In this document: positions 27,018 to 36,205 of the stretch, piece after piece
Numbering within the stretch: the first letter of the stretch is position 1
Layout of the letters: every line of letters begins with the position of its first letter
Source: Yersinia rohdei ATCC 43380
Lineage (GTDB): Bacteria > Pseudomonadota > Gammaproteobacteria > Enterobacterales > Enterobacteriaceae
Assembly (NCBI RefSeq): GCF_000173775.1
Contig: NZ_ACCD01000031.1
Location: forward strand, 1 to 48,591
Direction: 5' to 3'
Length of the DNA: 48,591 bases
Translations under genes and position numbers: made by a program
The notes under the pieces: model-generated
The model's input: the letters and a program-made list of their open reading frames with translations, nothing else
Database searches by the model: none
What the model was told of the DNA's origin: nothing

Positions 27018-29205
27018 AAGTTTCTCCGGTCGCTCCAGGCAGTAATTTTTTCGCGGCCCAGGCCAGGCCCAATAGCAGCAGCCCACTGGCTAACAGCAAC
27101 AGCGATTTATGCAGCAAAGTGACACCGAGGAAATAATACCAATAGATGAGATACAGCATCAGGAAGCAACCCGCGGTGGCCAATAATACTTGGCTGCCCT
27201 GATACCTGGCGACCAGCAAGAGTGCCAGACCCAGACCAATACCCGGGGCGAAAATGGCGATGGCACCGCAGACGATGGCAGCAGGCAAATAAACTGCGGT
27301 GGTCGCCGCCCGGAAACGGCCAGCATGAATTAACGCGCCAGTGATAAAACCTACCGCTATCCCTACCCCCAGCAACAGCGGCAAAGGGCTATAAAGAGAA
27401 TTCGCCCAGAATATCCCATACAAAATATCAGACTGCACGTTGGCAAGGCACTGTAGCGCTAGCCCGACCGGTATGCCGGAGAGGAGTGCTAGATGAGCCG
27501 CAGTGCGCGGGCGCTCCTGACGGGTGAGAAGCCATAACCATAAAACCACTATGCCGGCGACCAGCAGCACGGTGAGCCCCAACGCCAGCTTGTAAGGTAA
27601 AGATGAACTGACAAGGGCAGCAAATGATGGGATAAGGAGAAACACCAAGGTGGTAACCGCCATAAAACGATACAGGCGATCCGGCATAGCAACTGCCATC
27701 AGCGCAATGACCGGTAGGTACCAGAGCGCATCGATAATAACCTCACCGCGCCACGAAGATTCAAGCAGTAAATAAACCCCAATACATAAACCATAGGTAG
27801 CGGCAATCGCCCACGCCAACCCAATATGGTGTTTGCCGACCCCCTCAGCCCGTAACATTATAGCGGCCAGCGCCGCGATAACTAATGAAGGCAAAATCAG
27901 GCTGATACCATTGAATGAGTCAAGCAGGTTGGTGGTGTAAAGCAGCAAAGCCAGCAGGAGCAAAGTAATCAGCGCAGCCACCCAGCCGCCAACAGCCAAT
28001 GCGACACGTAAATACCAGGGTAAATCGGTAGCGTGGTCGAATGCTGCGATCTCCGCCACCTGCGCATCATTTAAGAGCTGATGCTGGCGAAGTGCTTCTA
28101 GCAGGTCAGTTTCCTCACTTGCTGCCAACCCGGTGGCCTGCGAATGAGACATTGTGCGCCGCCAATGCAATAACAGCGCACTGCCTGCCGCCAACAAAAT
28201 AGCCATGAGCAAACCCATGATGAACAGACTGTCGAGACTCCATGAGTTACCTAACAACTGTATGATAAGCACACAGCCAACCACCATCAGGCTGATAACC
28301 CCCAAAGTCAGCATGCATAAATCTGGGCGGCGATAGCGATAGTAACCATAACCGGTGGCCAAGACCGCCCCCCAGACTATGAGCGGGGTTCCACTGAAAA
28401 AGGCGCGACTCCAGAGCGAGTCGACAACCAGCAGCGTCAAGGTCAGCAGCAGATAGGCCGCCATCACACGTGAAAACCAACGGCTGGCCAGCCAGCTCGA
28501 GGGATGATTCTTGGCGGTGTACTCAGCCAGTGCTTCACGCACCAGCAGAAGAGCAATTTGCACAGCAAGATAGCCATACAGAATGACATTGGGCAACCAG
28601 GATAAAAAAGAAGGCATTATGTCATCAAAAAGTAGCCAGACCCGGCTGAGATAATAAAGCTGGAAAGCCAGATTGGCGATGACCCAGGTACAGAACCACA
28701 ATGCATTCTGTCGGCCAAGTAATGCCAATGGCAGCAGCACACCAGCCCAGGCACGGAACAATTCCCAGCTATCAGCACCGGTTTGGTAAACCTGCCCATA
28801 CAGTGCAAATAGCCCACCAAAACTCAGCCCGACCGCCAATAAAGCCATTCGCGCCACTGCATCATACCAACGCCACCAAACCACCACCGCCAGCGCAATA
28901 ATCAGCAGTTGAGCCAGGGCAAATTTAGCCATCTTTGGCATTGCAGCCCAGTTCCAGGCAATGAAAAACACCGCCCCCGCCACCAAAGCCAACAGGCCCA
29001 ACAAAGTGAGAAATGCAGTAAGAAAACTGCTCCACCCCATCAGATTTGGCCGAACACCACAATAATGAAGGATTTGTTGGTAAACAGTGGGCGATAACTT
29101 GCGGCTTTCTGTCGTTGGGGAGTCCATTAATGAGGAAAGGGAACGACACAGACGTTCTGCTGCCTTCGAGGGCATGGCATCTTTCTGATTCGACGACAAA
29201 TCCAT
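27007..29205 (-). CDS. DUF2157/DUF4401 polytopic membrane protein
   Basis: This 732-residue protein is almost entirely membrane segments, roughly 20 of them. The N-terminal part (about 20-340) has the DUF2157 pattern, a short cytoplasmic helix-rich head and then WSSFLTAFLTLLGLLALVAG and GLFALYGQVYQTGADSW. From about residue 365 a second cytoplasmic helix (ALRQHQLLNDAQVAEIAAF) leads into a DUF4401-like half. It is encoded just before, and overlapping, the GDYXXLXY gene. No enzymatic or transport motif is visible. The role is unknown. Confidence 0.88.
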   Translation of the reverse strand: MDLSSNQKDAMPSKAAERLCRSLSSLMDSPTTESRKLSPTVYQQILHYCGVRPNLMGWSSFLTAFLTLLGLLALVAGAVFFIAWNWAAMPKMAKFALAQLLIIALAVVVWWRWYDAVARMALLAVGLSFGGLFALYGQVYQTGADSWELFRAWAGVLLPLALLGRQNALWFCTWVIANLAFQLYYLSRVWLLFDDIMPSFLSWLPNVILYGYLAVQIALLLVREALAEYTAKNHPSSWLASRWFSRVMAAYLLLTLTLLVVDSLWSRAFFSGTPLIVWGAVLATGYGYYRYRRPDLCMLTLGVISLMVVGCVLIIQLLGNSWSLDSLFIMGLLMAILLAAGSALLLHWRRTMSHSQATGLAASEETDLLEALRQHQLLNDAQVAEIAAFDHATDLPWYLRVALAVGGWVAALITLLLLALLLYTTNLLDSFNGISLILPSLVIAALAAIMLRAEGVGKHHIGLAWAIAATYGLCIGVYLLLESSWRGEVIIDALWYLPVIALMAVAMPDRLYRFMAVTTLVFLLIPSFAALVSSSLPYKLALGLTVLLVAGIVVLWLWLLTRQERPRTAAHLALLSGIPVGLALQCLANVQSDILYGIFWANSLYSPLPLLLGVGIAVGFITGALIHAGRFRAATTAVYLPAAIVCGAIAIFAPGIGLGLALLLVARYQGSQVLLATAGCFLMLYLIYWYYFLGVTLLHKSLLLLASGLLLLGLAWAAKKLLPGATGETYAN

Positions 29206-30343
29206 ACTGACTTCCTTATCGATGTGACGTTTAACTTATCGGAGTTCCGTGCATATTTTCACGAAAATACTAAACATTTTAAACATTATATGCAAAGAAC
29301 ACCTTCAGCACTCCTATGAAAAAGGATTATCACAGATAACATAATTTTATTCCTCCCTAAAAATCAGCCTCGCCACTTTCACTTACTTGCCTACCCGCTA
29401 ATCCAGCACAGCTTTTATTGTAGATAAAACCAATTAATTTACTTCTGAGCATAATCACAACTATCACGAGCATCAACAAGCAGCTGATAGGCATATATAC
29501 CTATTCAGCAAGCAACATGAAATAGGTAAATTGCTTTAACTCCAGCTCTACATTTTTATTTCCCCCGTCTCAAACCACGATAATTAAAACAAATAAGCAT
29601 CATTACATACAAATAAGCATCGCTACATATAGTTATCTTGTTGCAATGAATTTAATTCATATATTCAGTTGTTAATAACTAACATAAAATAAAGAAATTT
29701 CTTATTTACCACCTTGTAGGATTCTTCTTTGCATTTGTAGGAAAACGTGTATTTTTACATTCCAATCGGATGAGAAAATTAACTAAAGTCAGCTGAGCGG
29801 CTGACATCATAATTTATTTTTACCTTTAAATACAACAAGAAAGAAAACTTCACTTTTAATACCTTCATATGGTGAAACTGGTCTAATTAGTTTTGTTTGC
29901 TATATTTCACTGCAAAGACGCATTTGTTTAGATTAAAAGATAGTGTATATTTTGATTCATGGTTATTAAGGTCGAACCAAGGAAAAGTTAAGTAAGATTT
30001 ATTATTCACCGTATCGATTAGAGATGTTCACCGTACAGATGAGTCAGGGATTTTCGTCCACCCCCCTGAAGTATCACCCAGATTCAATTACTCATTCATA
30101 CGCGTTCGATACTGAGGCTATGCCAAAAAGTTATTGGGCGTGAAAATAAAAGAACCTCATTTTTTATCGGTTATTTGAGTCACTGAAAATGATATCAACC
30201 GGATAATTAAGACCGGTGTGATATATCAACATCCACAGTACCAGCTTTATTTTTCCTCATATAACCCAGCACAGCTGCATGAAAAAGTTAACGATAGTCG
30301 CGCTAATACTATTAGGCGCATTTATACCTAAAGGAATCAGTCA
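29206..30343. promoter_or_regulatory. Long untranslated leader before the inverse autotransporter
   Basis: This is 1.1 kb without a supported gene, much more AT-rich than the coding region that follows. It contains a tandem 20-bp direct repeat at 29589-29628. A ribosome binding site AAAGGAATC precedes the ATG at 30344. Long AT-rich leaders are typical of surface-protein genes under several regulators, but no specific factor can be named. Confidence 0.5.
29589..29628. repeat. Tandem 20-bp direct repeat
   Basis: Two adjacent copies begin ACAAATAAGCAT and end CATTACAT or CGCTACAT, differing at only 2 of 20 positions. The 20-bp period equals two helical turns, so both copies face the same side of the DNA. 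Confidence 0.85.
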
Positions 30344-32605
30344 ATGATAAAACCCATCCGACTTTCCATTATCGCTTCGTTATTAATGGGTAGCGGTATG
30401 GTACTGGCGGCAAACGTGGGAGGTGAGAATAAAACCACCACACCCCCTGAGGCGCGAGCGTATACCGTGCCCCTGACCAGTAGTCTGTACCAACTGGCCT
30501 TGCAAAGCGGTATTAGCGTGGCGCAACTGCGCACCATAAACAAAGGCAGCCTTGACCGCCGTGACACTCTCAACGCAGGTGAAAGCCTGTTGCTACCGGC
30601 AAGCTCCCCATTGTTTCCGGCGCAAAACAAGGATGACCTGATAGTCAGTAACTTGCCTGAACTGGGCATGGGCAACACCCCGCTCACCCCGTCCGACACC
30701 GGTGCCATGAAGGTGGCCGGTACCCTAAAAAACGTGGGTTCGCAGGACTGGAACACCCTGACCGGTGACCAGGTGAAAAATCAGGCCGGGAACTGGGCAA
30801 AAAATCAGGCCAAAGCACAAGTGGTGGCCCCGCTGCAACAAGGGGCGCAGGATTTTCTGGGTAAGTTTGGTAAGGCGCAGGTGGGGATTGCCGTTGATGA
30901 CAAGGGCAGCCTGAAAAACAGCACCGCCGCTCTCTTCACGCCCTGGTATGAAAATGACGACCTTATCGCTTTCTCTCAGGTCGGTATCCACCGCCAGGAC
31001 GACCGCACCATCGGTAATTTAGGGGTCGGGGTACGTCTCGACCGAGGCAACTGGATGTGGGGGCTCAATAGCTTTATTGACCAGGACCTCAGTCGTAACC
31101 ACACCCGGGGAGGGGTTGGGGGCGAACTGTGGATGGATAACGCCAAGCTGGCAGCCAACTACTACCACCCGGTCTCTGGCTGGAAGGATTCCAAAGACTT
31201 TGACGATTATCTGGAGCGGCCGGCTAGTGGGTTTGATGTCCGCGCTCAGGGCTACCTGCCCGCCCACCCACAACTGGGTGCCTCGGTGGTGTATGAGAAA
31301 TATTACGGCGACGAAGTGGCGTTGTTCGGCAAAGAAAACCTCCAGTCAGACCCCCATGCGGTCACGCTGGGAGTGGATTATACCCCGGTGCCGTTGCTGA
31401 CCCTGAAGGTCAGTCATAAAGAGGGGCAAGGGGGCAAGAGTGAAAACAAAGCCGACCTGTTACTCAGTTATCAACTGGGGACACCGCTGGCGAAACAACT
31501 TGACCCGGGCAACGTCGCCCTGGCCCGCTCACTGAAAGGCAGCCGCTACGACCTGGTTGACCGTAATTATGACATCGTCCTCGAATACAAAGAGAAAGAC
31601 GGTGGATTAAGTCTGGATCTGGCCGCAGTGCCGGCAGACCTGCTAGAGGGCGATGACTACATCATGCAACCTCTGGTGCGCAACAAATACGCTATCGCTG
31701 CCGTCAGTTGGAATGGCGATGTTATCCCGCTGGCACTGACGGCAACTGCCGGGGCCACCAACCCGCAAGGCTGGAAGATAACGCTACCGGACTGGGATTC
31801 ATCCCCGGAGGCGACCAATACTTACACCCTGTCCATCACTCTGGTCGATGAGAAAGGGCATCAGGTGACGTCCAACCCGGTAGACATTGTGGTTGGGCAT
31901 CAGCGGCAGAGCCAGTTGGCACTGGAAAGTGCCAGCATTGCACCGGCCTCCGGCTTGTCGACCGACTCCATTTTGTTGGCGGCCTATCTGGAAAACCACC
32001 AGGGCGTGTTGATTAATGACGCGCAACTTCAGCCGACATGGCTGGTGACCAACACCGTCAGTGGGGCCGCGGTTCCCTGGGTAGCACCGGGGGAAACCTG
32101 CCCGGTCAATGAACAAGGTACGACGCAGACCTGCCTGCAAATGGTACGCGGCGAGACGGAAGACCGGGACGGTATCAGCCACCATGTTGTTGAACTGGTC
32201 AGTACCCTGCCGGGCACCTTTGAGGTCAAGGCTGACCTTGGGGCCTACGGGATGACCGCGCCCCAGACCGTCAGTTTTACCCTCCACGGCCCGACCGCGG
32301 TGGTGCGAGCTGAAATCCAAGACCCGCAAGGGCAAGACATTTTGACCAGCGGCACGCCGCCTAATGTGGGGGTGACCTACAGCGTGAAGTTGTTTGATGT
32401 AGACGACATTGATATCACCACCAGTATCCCAGAAGCCGATGTGCACTGGGCGCTGGACGGGGCCAACACGGCGGGCTGCGCCGTCACCCTGAACAACCAT
32501 GATACCGGGGTCACCGGTTACCAATTTACGCCACGCGTCAATGCGGACAGCAACAGCGGTGTGGCCTGCGGTGACCAGGGTTTTGGCCTGAAAGTGAACT
32601 GGTAG
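30344..32605 (+). CDS. Inverse autotransporter (intimin/invasin-type barrel), ZirT-like
   Basis: The 753-residue protein has a signal peptide (cleavage near ALA-ANV), a LysM-like domain (about 45-95, YTVPLTSSLYQLALQSGISV), and an intimin-type beta barrel (about 135-380, with FTPWYENDDLIAFSQVGIH and MWGLNSFIDQDL). The barrel ends in the family linker GSRYDLVDRNYDIVLEYKEK, followed by three or so Ig-like domains. The last 100 residues, ending GDQGFGLKVN-W, resemble the C-termini of the next two genes. With only about 370 extracellular residues and no lectin-like tip, and with exported proteins encoded downstream, it resembles Salmonella ZirT, which exports ZirS and ZirU. Confidence 0.88.
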   Translation: MIKPIRLSIIASLLMGSGMVLAANVGGENKTTTPPEARAYTVPLTSSLYQLALQSGISVAQLRTINKGSLDRRDTLNAGESLLLPASSPLFPAQNKDDLIVSNLPELGMGNTPLTPSDTGAMKVAGTLKNVGSQDWNTLTGDQVKNQAGNWAKNQAKAQVVAPLQQGAQDFLGKFGKAQVGIAVDDKGSLKNSTAALFTPWYENDDLIAFSQVGIHRQDDRTIGNLGVGVRLDRGNWMWGLNSFIDQDLSRNHTRGGVGGELWMDNAKLAANYYHPVSGWKDSKDFDDYLERPASGFDVRAQGYLPAHPQLGASVVYEKYYGDEVALFGKENLQSDPHAVTLGVDYTPVPLLTLKVSHKEGQGGKSENKADLLLSYQLGTPLAKQLDPGNVALARSLKGSRYDLVDRNYDIVLEYKEKDGGLSLDLAAVPADLLEGDDYIMQPLVRNKYAIAAVSWNGDVIPLALTATAGATNPQGWKITLPDWDSSPEATNTYTLSITLVDEKGHQVTSNPVDIVVGHQRQSQLALESASIAPASGLSTDSILLAAYLENHQGVLINDAQLQPTWLVTNTVSGAAVPWVAPGETCPVNEQGTTQTCLQMVRGETEDRDGISHHVVELVSTLPGTFEVKADLGAYGMTAPQTVSFTLHGPTAVVRAEIQDPQGQDILTSGTPPNVGVTYSVKLFDVDDIDITTSIPEADVHWALDGANTAGCAVTLNNHDTGVTGYQFTPRVNADSNSGVACGDQGFGLKVNW

Positions 32606-32679
32606 CCTAAACATTTTTTAGACACGAATTGACTCTGGCCCTGCGTCAGACAACACAGAGACAGAGGAAAGGACAATAC

Positions 32680-33582
32680 ATGAACATGAATTTTACCGTC
32701 AATAAACGGGTACTGGTACTGGCATTAGCCCTGGCGGGCTGTTCGGCGGGATCCCTCTGGGCCGCCAGCACCCCAACCACCGCCCCGGTCAAAGGGAGTG
32801 CACCGGTATTGAGTGCGCCCTCCAATGGGGCTGTCGGTGCCGTGGACTTCAGCGGAACCTATGCCACGGAGGGCAAGTTGTCCACCGGTGACACCCTGGT
32901 GATGACTTACCAGTACAACGACAGTGACGGCGACCTGGATGCCTCTCTGACCACCGTCACCTGGAGTTATCTTGACGACGCGGGCCAGTCGGTCACCATC
33001 CCGGCCACCAATGCACCGGCTGCGGCATCGGGAAGCAACGGCACCTCGACCATCACTATTCCGGCCGGTGCCACCGGCACTCGCGCCATCAGTGTCACGC
33101 TCACCGAATATTCGGCCACGGGTGACCCTTTGCGCGGTAACGTCATCACCGTCACCGACACCAGTACCGGCGGGGCCGGGGGCGGAACCACCACACCACC
33201 AGGGCCGGTCACACCGGGCGCGGATGTGGCGGGCGGGATCTTCCTGCAATCTGATTCACCCGCCGCAGGCAGTGGCGCCACTGATTATGCCCGTTCAGCC
33301 GCCCATCCACAGGTCGGAGAGACTTATGTGTTCCGTGCCTGGGATGACAGCAACGGCAACGGCGTATGGGATGCAGGCGAAGCCAACCTGACGGCGACAC
33401 TGGGCAGTATTCAGTGGCAGTTGGACGGCAGCAATGCGACAGCAAATGGCAACAGCACGCTGAGTAACCATGCCATTAGTGGGGCAACCAGCGACAGCTA
33501 TACCGTGCCGGTCAACAGTGCCTCAAGTTCCGGCGCGACCCCGGGTGACCAGGGCTTCAGCCTCAAAGTGGACTTCAACTAA
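32680..33582 (+). CDS. Exported ZirS/ZirU-like protein 1
   Basis: The start at 32680 is set by the ribosome binding site GAGGAAAGGA; it gives 300 residues. A signal peptide ends near LWA-AST. The mature protein has two parts: an N-terminal domain with GSAPVLSAPSN and YNDSDGDLDASLTTVTWSY, and a C-terminal domain (last 115 or so residues) with VGETYVFRAWDD and the ending GDQGFSLKVDFN. A proline/glycine/threonine-rich linker (TTPPGPVTPGAD) joins them. It lies 74 bp after the barrel gene on the same strand. Its relation to the next gene and to the barrel protein suggests it is a partner exported through or displayed with the barrel. Confidence 0.75.
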   Translation: MNMNFTVNKRVLVLALALAGCSAGSLWAASTPTTAPVKGSAPVLSAPSNGAVGAVDFSGTYATEGKLSTGDTLVMTYQYNDSDGDLDASLTTVTWSYLDDAGQSVTIPATNAPAAASGSNGTSTITIPAGATGTRAISVTLTEYSATGDPLRGNVITVTDTSTGGAGGGTTTPPGPVTPGADVAGGIFLQSDSPAAGSGATDYARSAAHPQVGETYVFRAWDDSNGNGVWDAGEANLTATLGSIQWQLDGSNATANGNSTLSNHAISGATSDSYTVPVNSASSSGATPGDQGFSLKVDFN

Positions 33583-33667
33583 GTTCTCCGAATTTTTATC
33601 TCACAAGATACGTAGGGTGTCGGACAGCCGCACCCTCACTAATGACTCACTAAGGACATAACAAACC

Positions 33668-34561
33668 ATGCATAACACCAAAATCTTCACCTTAAAGAAA
33701 ATTGTTCTGGCTCTGGCCATCGCCGGTTACACCATGGGCAGCGCATATGCGGTCATGACGGCGCCGACCGGCAGCATTCAGGGGACAGCCCCAGTATTGA
33801 GTGCGCCTTCCAACAGTGCCATTAATGCGGTTGACCTGAGCAGCAATGCGGCAGGTAGCACTCTGGCCTCGGGTGATACCATCACCCTGACCTATAATCA
33901 CACTGACGCCGACGGCGATGCGGATGCCTCGACGGCCCATGTGACCTGGTATTACGTCAAGGGCGAAACAGAGGTGCCTATTGCGGCCAGCGCGGTTACT
34001 AATACCCCGGCCACTACCACCACGCCAGGAACCAGTGTGCTGACCGTCCCTGGTGGTGCGATTGGTGCGGATGCCATCAAAGTGGTGATACAAGAATACT
34101 CGGTCTCGGGTGACCCGCTGGCAGGCCGGACGCTGACCATCGACGACACCAACGTTGCTGGCCCAAGTAACCCGACCATCACCCCACCAGGGCCAGTGGC
34201 ACCAGGTACCGGTGAGAACTCTGGCGTCACACCGGGTATCTACCTCAGCACGGATACCGCGTTTGCCAACAACCTGATTGGCAATACCGGCACCCGCTTG
34301 AATGTGGGCGAGAGCTACGTGTTCAAACTGTGGGACAGCGCGGCAGTCGGCACTACCGACCTGACGGCGAACGTGACCTATAACTGGCGTCTGGTAGGCA
34401 CCAGTGCGACCGATAGCACCACGGCACCGGCGGCGGGCTTTGCAACCAGTATCTCCGACGGCAACTTCACTGTACCGACCAATGCTCAACCAAACGGTTC
34501 GGCGCTGACCGGTTCTGCAGATGGTGCACAGGGCTTCAACCTGGCGGTGGATTACAACTAA
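33668..34561 (+). CDS. Exported ZirS/ZirU-like protein 2
   Basis: This 297-residue protein is a paralogue of the preceding one: signal peptide ending near AYA-VMT, the same GTAPVLSAPSN start, YNHTDADGDADAS, the linker TPPGPVAPG, and a C-terminal domain with VGESYVFKLWD ending GAQGFNLAVDYN. The gene has its own spacing of 85 bp and a GGACATAACAAACC leader, and is followed by a strong intrinsic terminator. The conserved two-domain layout implies the same export route. Function beyond that is unknown. In Salmonella the related ZirS and ZirU are secreted and linked to reduced virulence. Confidence 0.75.
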   Translation: MHNTKIFTLKKIVLALAIAGYTMGSAYAVMTAPTGSIQGTAPVLSAPSNSAINAVDLSSNAAGSTLASGDTITLTYNHTDADGDADASTAHVTWYYVKGETEVPIAASAVTNTPATTTTPGTSVLTVPGGAIGADAIKVVIQEYSVSGDPLAGRTLTIDDTNVAGPSNPTITPPGPVAPGTGENSGVTPGIYLSTDTAFANNLIGNTGTRLNVGESYVFKLWDSAAVGTTDLTANVTYNWRLVGTSATDSTTAPAAGFATSISDGNFTVPTNAQPNGSALTGSADGAQGFNLAVDYN

Positions 34562-34589
34562 TCCCCGACACGGCAGACAGTCGTACATT

Positions 34590-34617
34590 CACGGGCAGGC
34601 CTTTCTGCCCGTGTTTT
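34590..34617 (+). terminator. Intrinsic terminator between exoprotein genes 2 and 3
   Basis: CACGGGCAG (34590-34598) and CTGCCCGTG (34605-34613) form a perfect 9-bp GC-rich stem with a 6-base loop, followed directly by TTTTAT. This is a classical intrinsic terminator 29 bp after the stop codon. Confidence 0.88.
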
Positions 34618-34735
34618 ATCAGACTGACATTGCCTGCCTGAGCGTCTGTAAAGGCGGACACTGAGGCAGGGCATGTTAGCGACCGGGCCGAATTATCCCG
34701 GCGACAAACGAGCGAAAGAATAAGGATACCGATAA

Positions 34736-36040
34736 ATGAGAAACATCCACACCCTGCCGGAGTGCACCTGGCTGAAGGGGATACCACTGGCCCTGTTACT
34801 GGGGCTAATAACCGGGTCTGCACAGGCGGTACTGAGTGATAACACCGGGCAGATACAGGGTACAGCTCCGACGGGAACCATCAGACTTTGGGTAGACCTC
34901 CCGGACGGGAACCCTCTGGTGACAGACAATACCCTATTAGGGCTGTCGATGGTGCCAAACACATTCAAGGTCTCCCCCATTGCGGCGCAGATGCTACAGG
35001 ATGCCGACCTAGACAGTGGGTTGAGTTACCAGATAGACACCGCCAATGCCACGCTGAGCTGGACACACAATGGCACCCCATTGACGGCAGCCCAACTGGC
35101 GGCCCCGCTGGGAGCTAACTTCGTCGGCGAGAAACTGACAGTGAAAGTGAATGCATTGGTGACCATCAGCAGTATCACAGGGCTTCCGACGACCGCAGGG
35201 CCCCAGCTCTACAGCACCGAGTATACCGTGCAGGTTAATGCGCCTGATGCATTGAATCTAAGTCTGGACAGTGACACCGCCCATGTGGAAGACGGAACCA
35301 TCATGATGACCGCTACCGCCAGTAAAGAGGGGGTTCCCATGCCGGGCGCAATCATCAGTTTTGCGACTACCGGCAGCGCCGACCGTCAGGGCAGGACGAG
35401 TGGCTGGACTGGCACTAACCGCCCGTTGCGACTGAATGGGGCCAATATAGGGAGCCAAACGTTTACCACCGGCCCCAACGGACAGGTCAGTATTCCGGTG
35501 ACGCAGGTGGGCGGATTAGGGGTAAAAACTACCATTGGTGCCACCACCACACCGGCGGTAACGGCGTCAACTGACGTGACATTCTCAGTCATCACCAGCC
35601 CGGACACGCCACAGGCCAATATGTACGGTCATATGGCGGAGACACTGGAAGCAGGCGGGACAACATTTAAGCGCCCCTCCCTAGAGGCGGAAGTGGCGGG
35701 AGTTTTCGTTCCAGGCATGTACGAGTCGTGGTTACACCAATTTAACGAAGTTTGGGGATACCAAACGCGCGAGACAGCCATGCAGGTATGCGCTGGCGCA
35801 CTACCGTCGTTGAGTGCTCTCCAGGCACTTGCGGCGACAAAAGTGAACGGCCTGCCGGCGTCGCAAGCGGCGGGATGGACGGTACCAGGAGGCTTCGACG
35901 CGCGACATTACGCATTTGCCCTAGAGACTGCGCCCAGCTTAAACACGGATCCGTATAGGGTATATACCGTGGACATGCAGCTCAATTCAACCTCTATTGG
36001 GGGCTACGGTATCCCGCGCCTCGCATTGTGCACGAAGTAA
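34736..36040 (+). CDS. Exported protein 3 with Ig-like domain and invasin-tip-like C-terminus
   Basis: The protein (434 residues) has a signal peptide ending near AQA-VLS, then the shared GQIQGTAPTG element of the two preceding proteins, a variable beta-rich region, and an Ig-like Big_1-type domain (about 175-285, LSLDSDTAHVEDGTIMMTAT). The last 100 residues lack the GDQGF-type domain. They carry two cysteines (AMQVCAGALPSLSALQALA and the terminal ALCTK) in the arrangement of the disulphide-closed tip domains of invasin/intimin-like proteins. It is separated from exoprotein 2 by a terminator. The likely role is an adhesin tip supplied in trans to the barrel; this is inference. Confidence 0.7.
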   Translation: MRNIHTLPECTWLKGIPLALLLGLITGSAQAVLSDNTGQIQGTAPTGTIRLWVDLPDGNPLVTDNTLLGLSMVPNTFKVSPIAAQMLQDADLDSGLSYQIDTANATLSWTHNGTPLTAAQLAAPLGANFVGEKLTVKVNALVTISSITGLPTTAGPQLYSTEYTVQVNAPDALNLSLDSDTAHVEDGTIMMTATASKEGVPMPGAIISFATTGSADRQGRTSGWTGTNRPLRLNGANIGSQTFTTGPNGQVSIPVTQVGGLGVKTTIGATTTPAVTASTDVTFSVITSPDTPQANMYGHMAETLEAGGTTFKRPSLEAEVAGVFVPGMYESWLHQFNEVWGYQTRETAMQVCAGALPSLSALQALAATKVNGLPASQAAGWTVPGGFDARHYAFALETAPSLNTDPYRVYTVDMQLNSTSIGGYGIPRLALCTK

Positions 36041-36058
36041 CATGAACTAAACCCAGCG

Positions 36059-36093
36059 CCCTGCCCAGTCAGTGCCTTTACGACTGAGCAGGG
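36059..36093 (+). terminator. Hairpin after exoprotein 3
   Basis: CCCTGCCCAGTC and GACTGAGCAGGG can pair over 12 positions with one mismatch across an 11-base loop, about 20 bp after the stop codon. A U-tract is lacking, so it may slow rather than end transcription. Confidence 0.5.
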
Positions 36094-36205
36094 GCCCACA
36101 AAATACGGATTAAACATCACCCGCCGCGGAATAAACGACAGCGCGGCGGGCAATCTCCCCCGTCATATCGGCATTTTTACTGCGAGGGCGATAAGGAGAA
36201 ACATA

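Noticed and set aside
29206-30343. A hidden gene in the 1.1-kb leader
   Set aside because: All frames are broken by frequent stops and no RNA-gene structure could be recognised.
31799-32614. Long antisense open frame of 271 codons
   Set aside because: It lies wholly opposite the barrel protein gene, whose frame is clearly real; GC-rich genes give long antisense frames by chance.
32680-32760. Possible lipobox LAGC in exoprotein 1
   Set aside because: The paralogue has tyrosine at the same place and both have a good signal peptidase I site a few residues later, so the cysteine is probably accidental.
33692-34588. Antisense open frame of 298 codons
   Set aside because: It mirrors exoprotein 2, contains many Arg and Gly codons typical of an antisense frame, and has no signal peptide or known domain.
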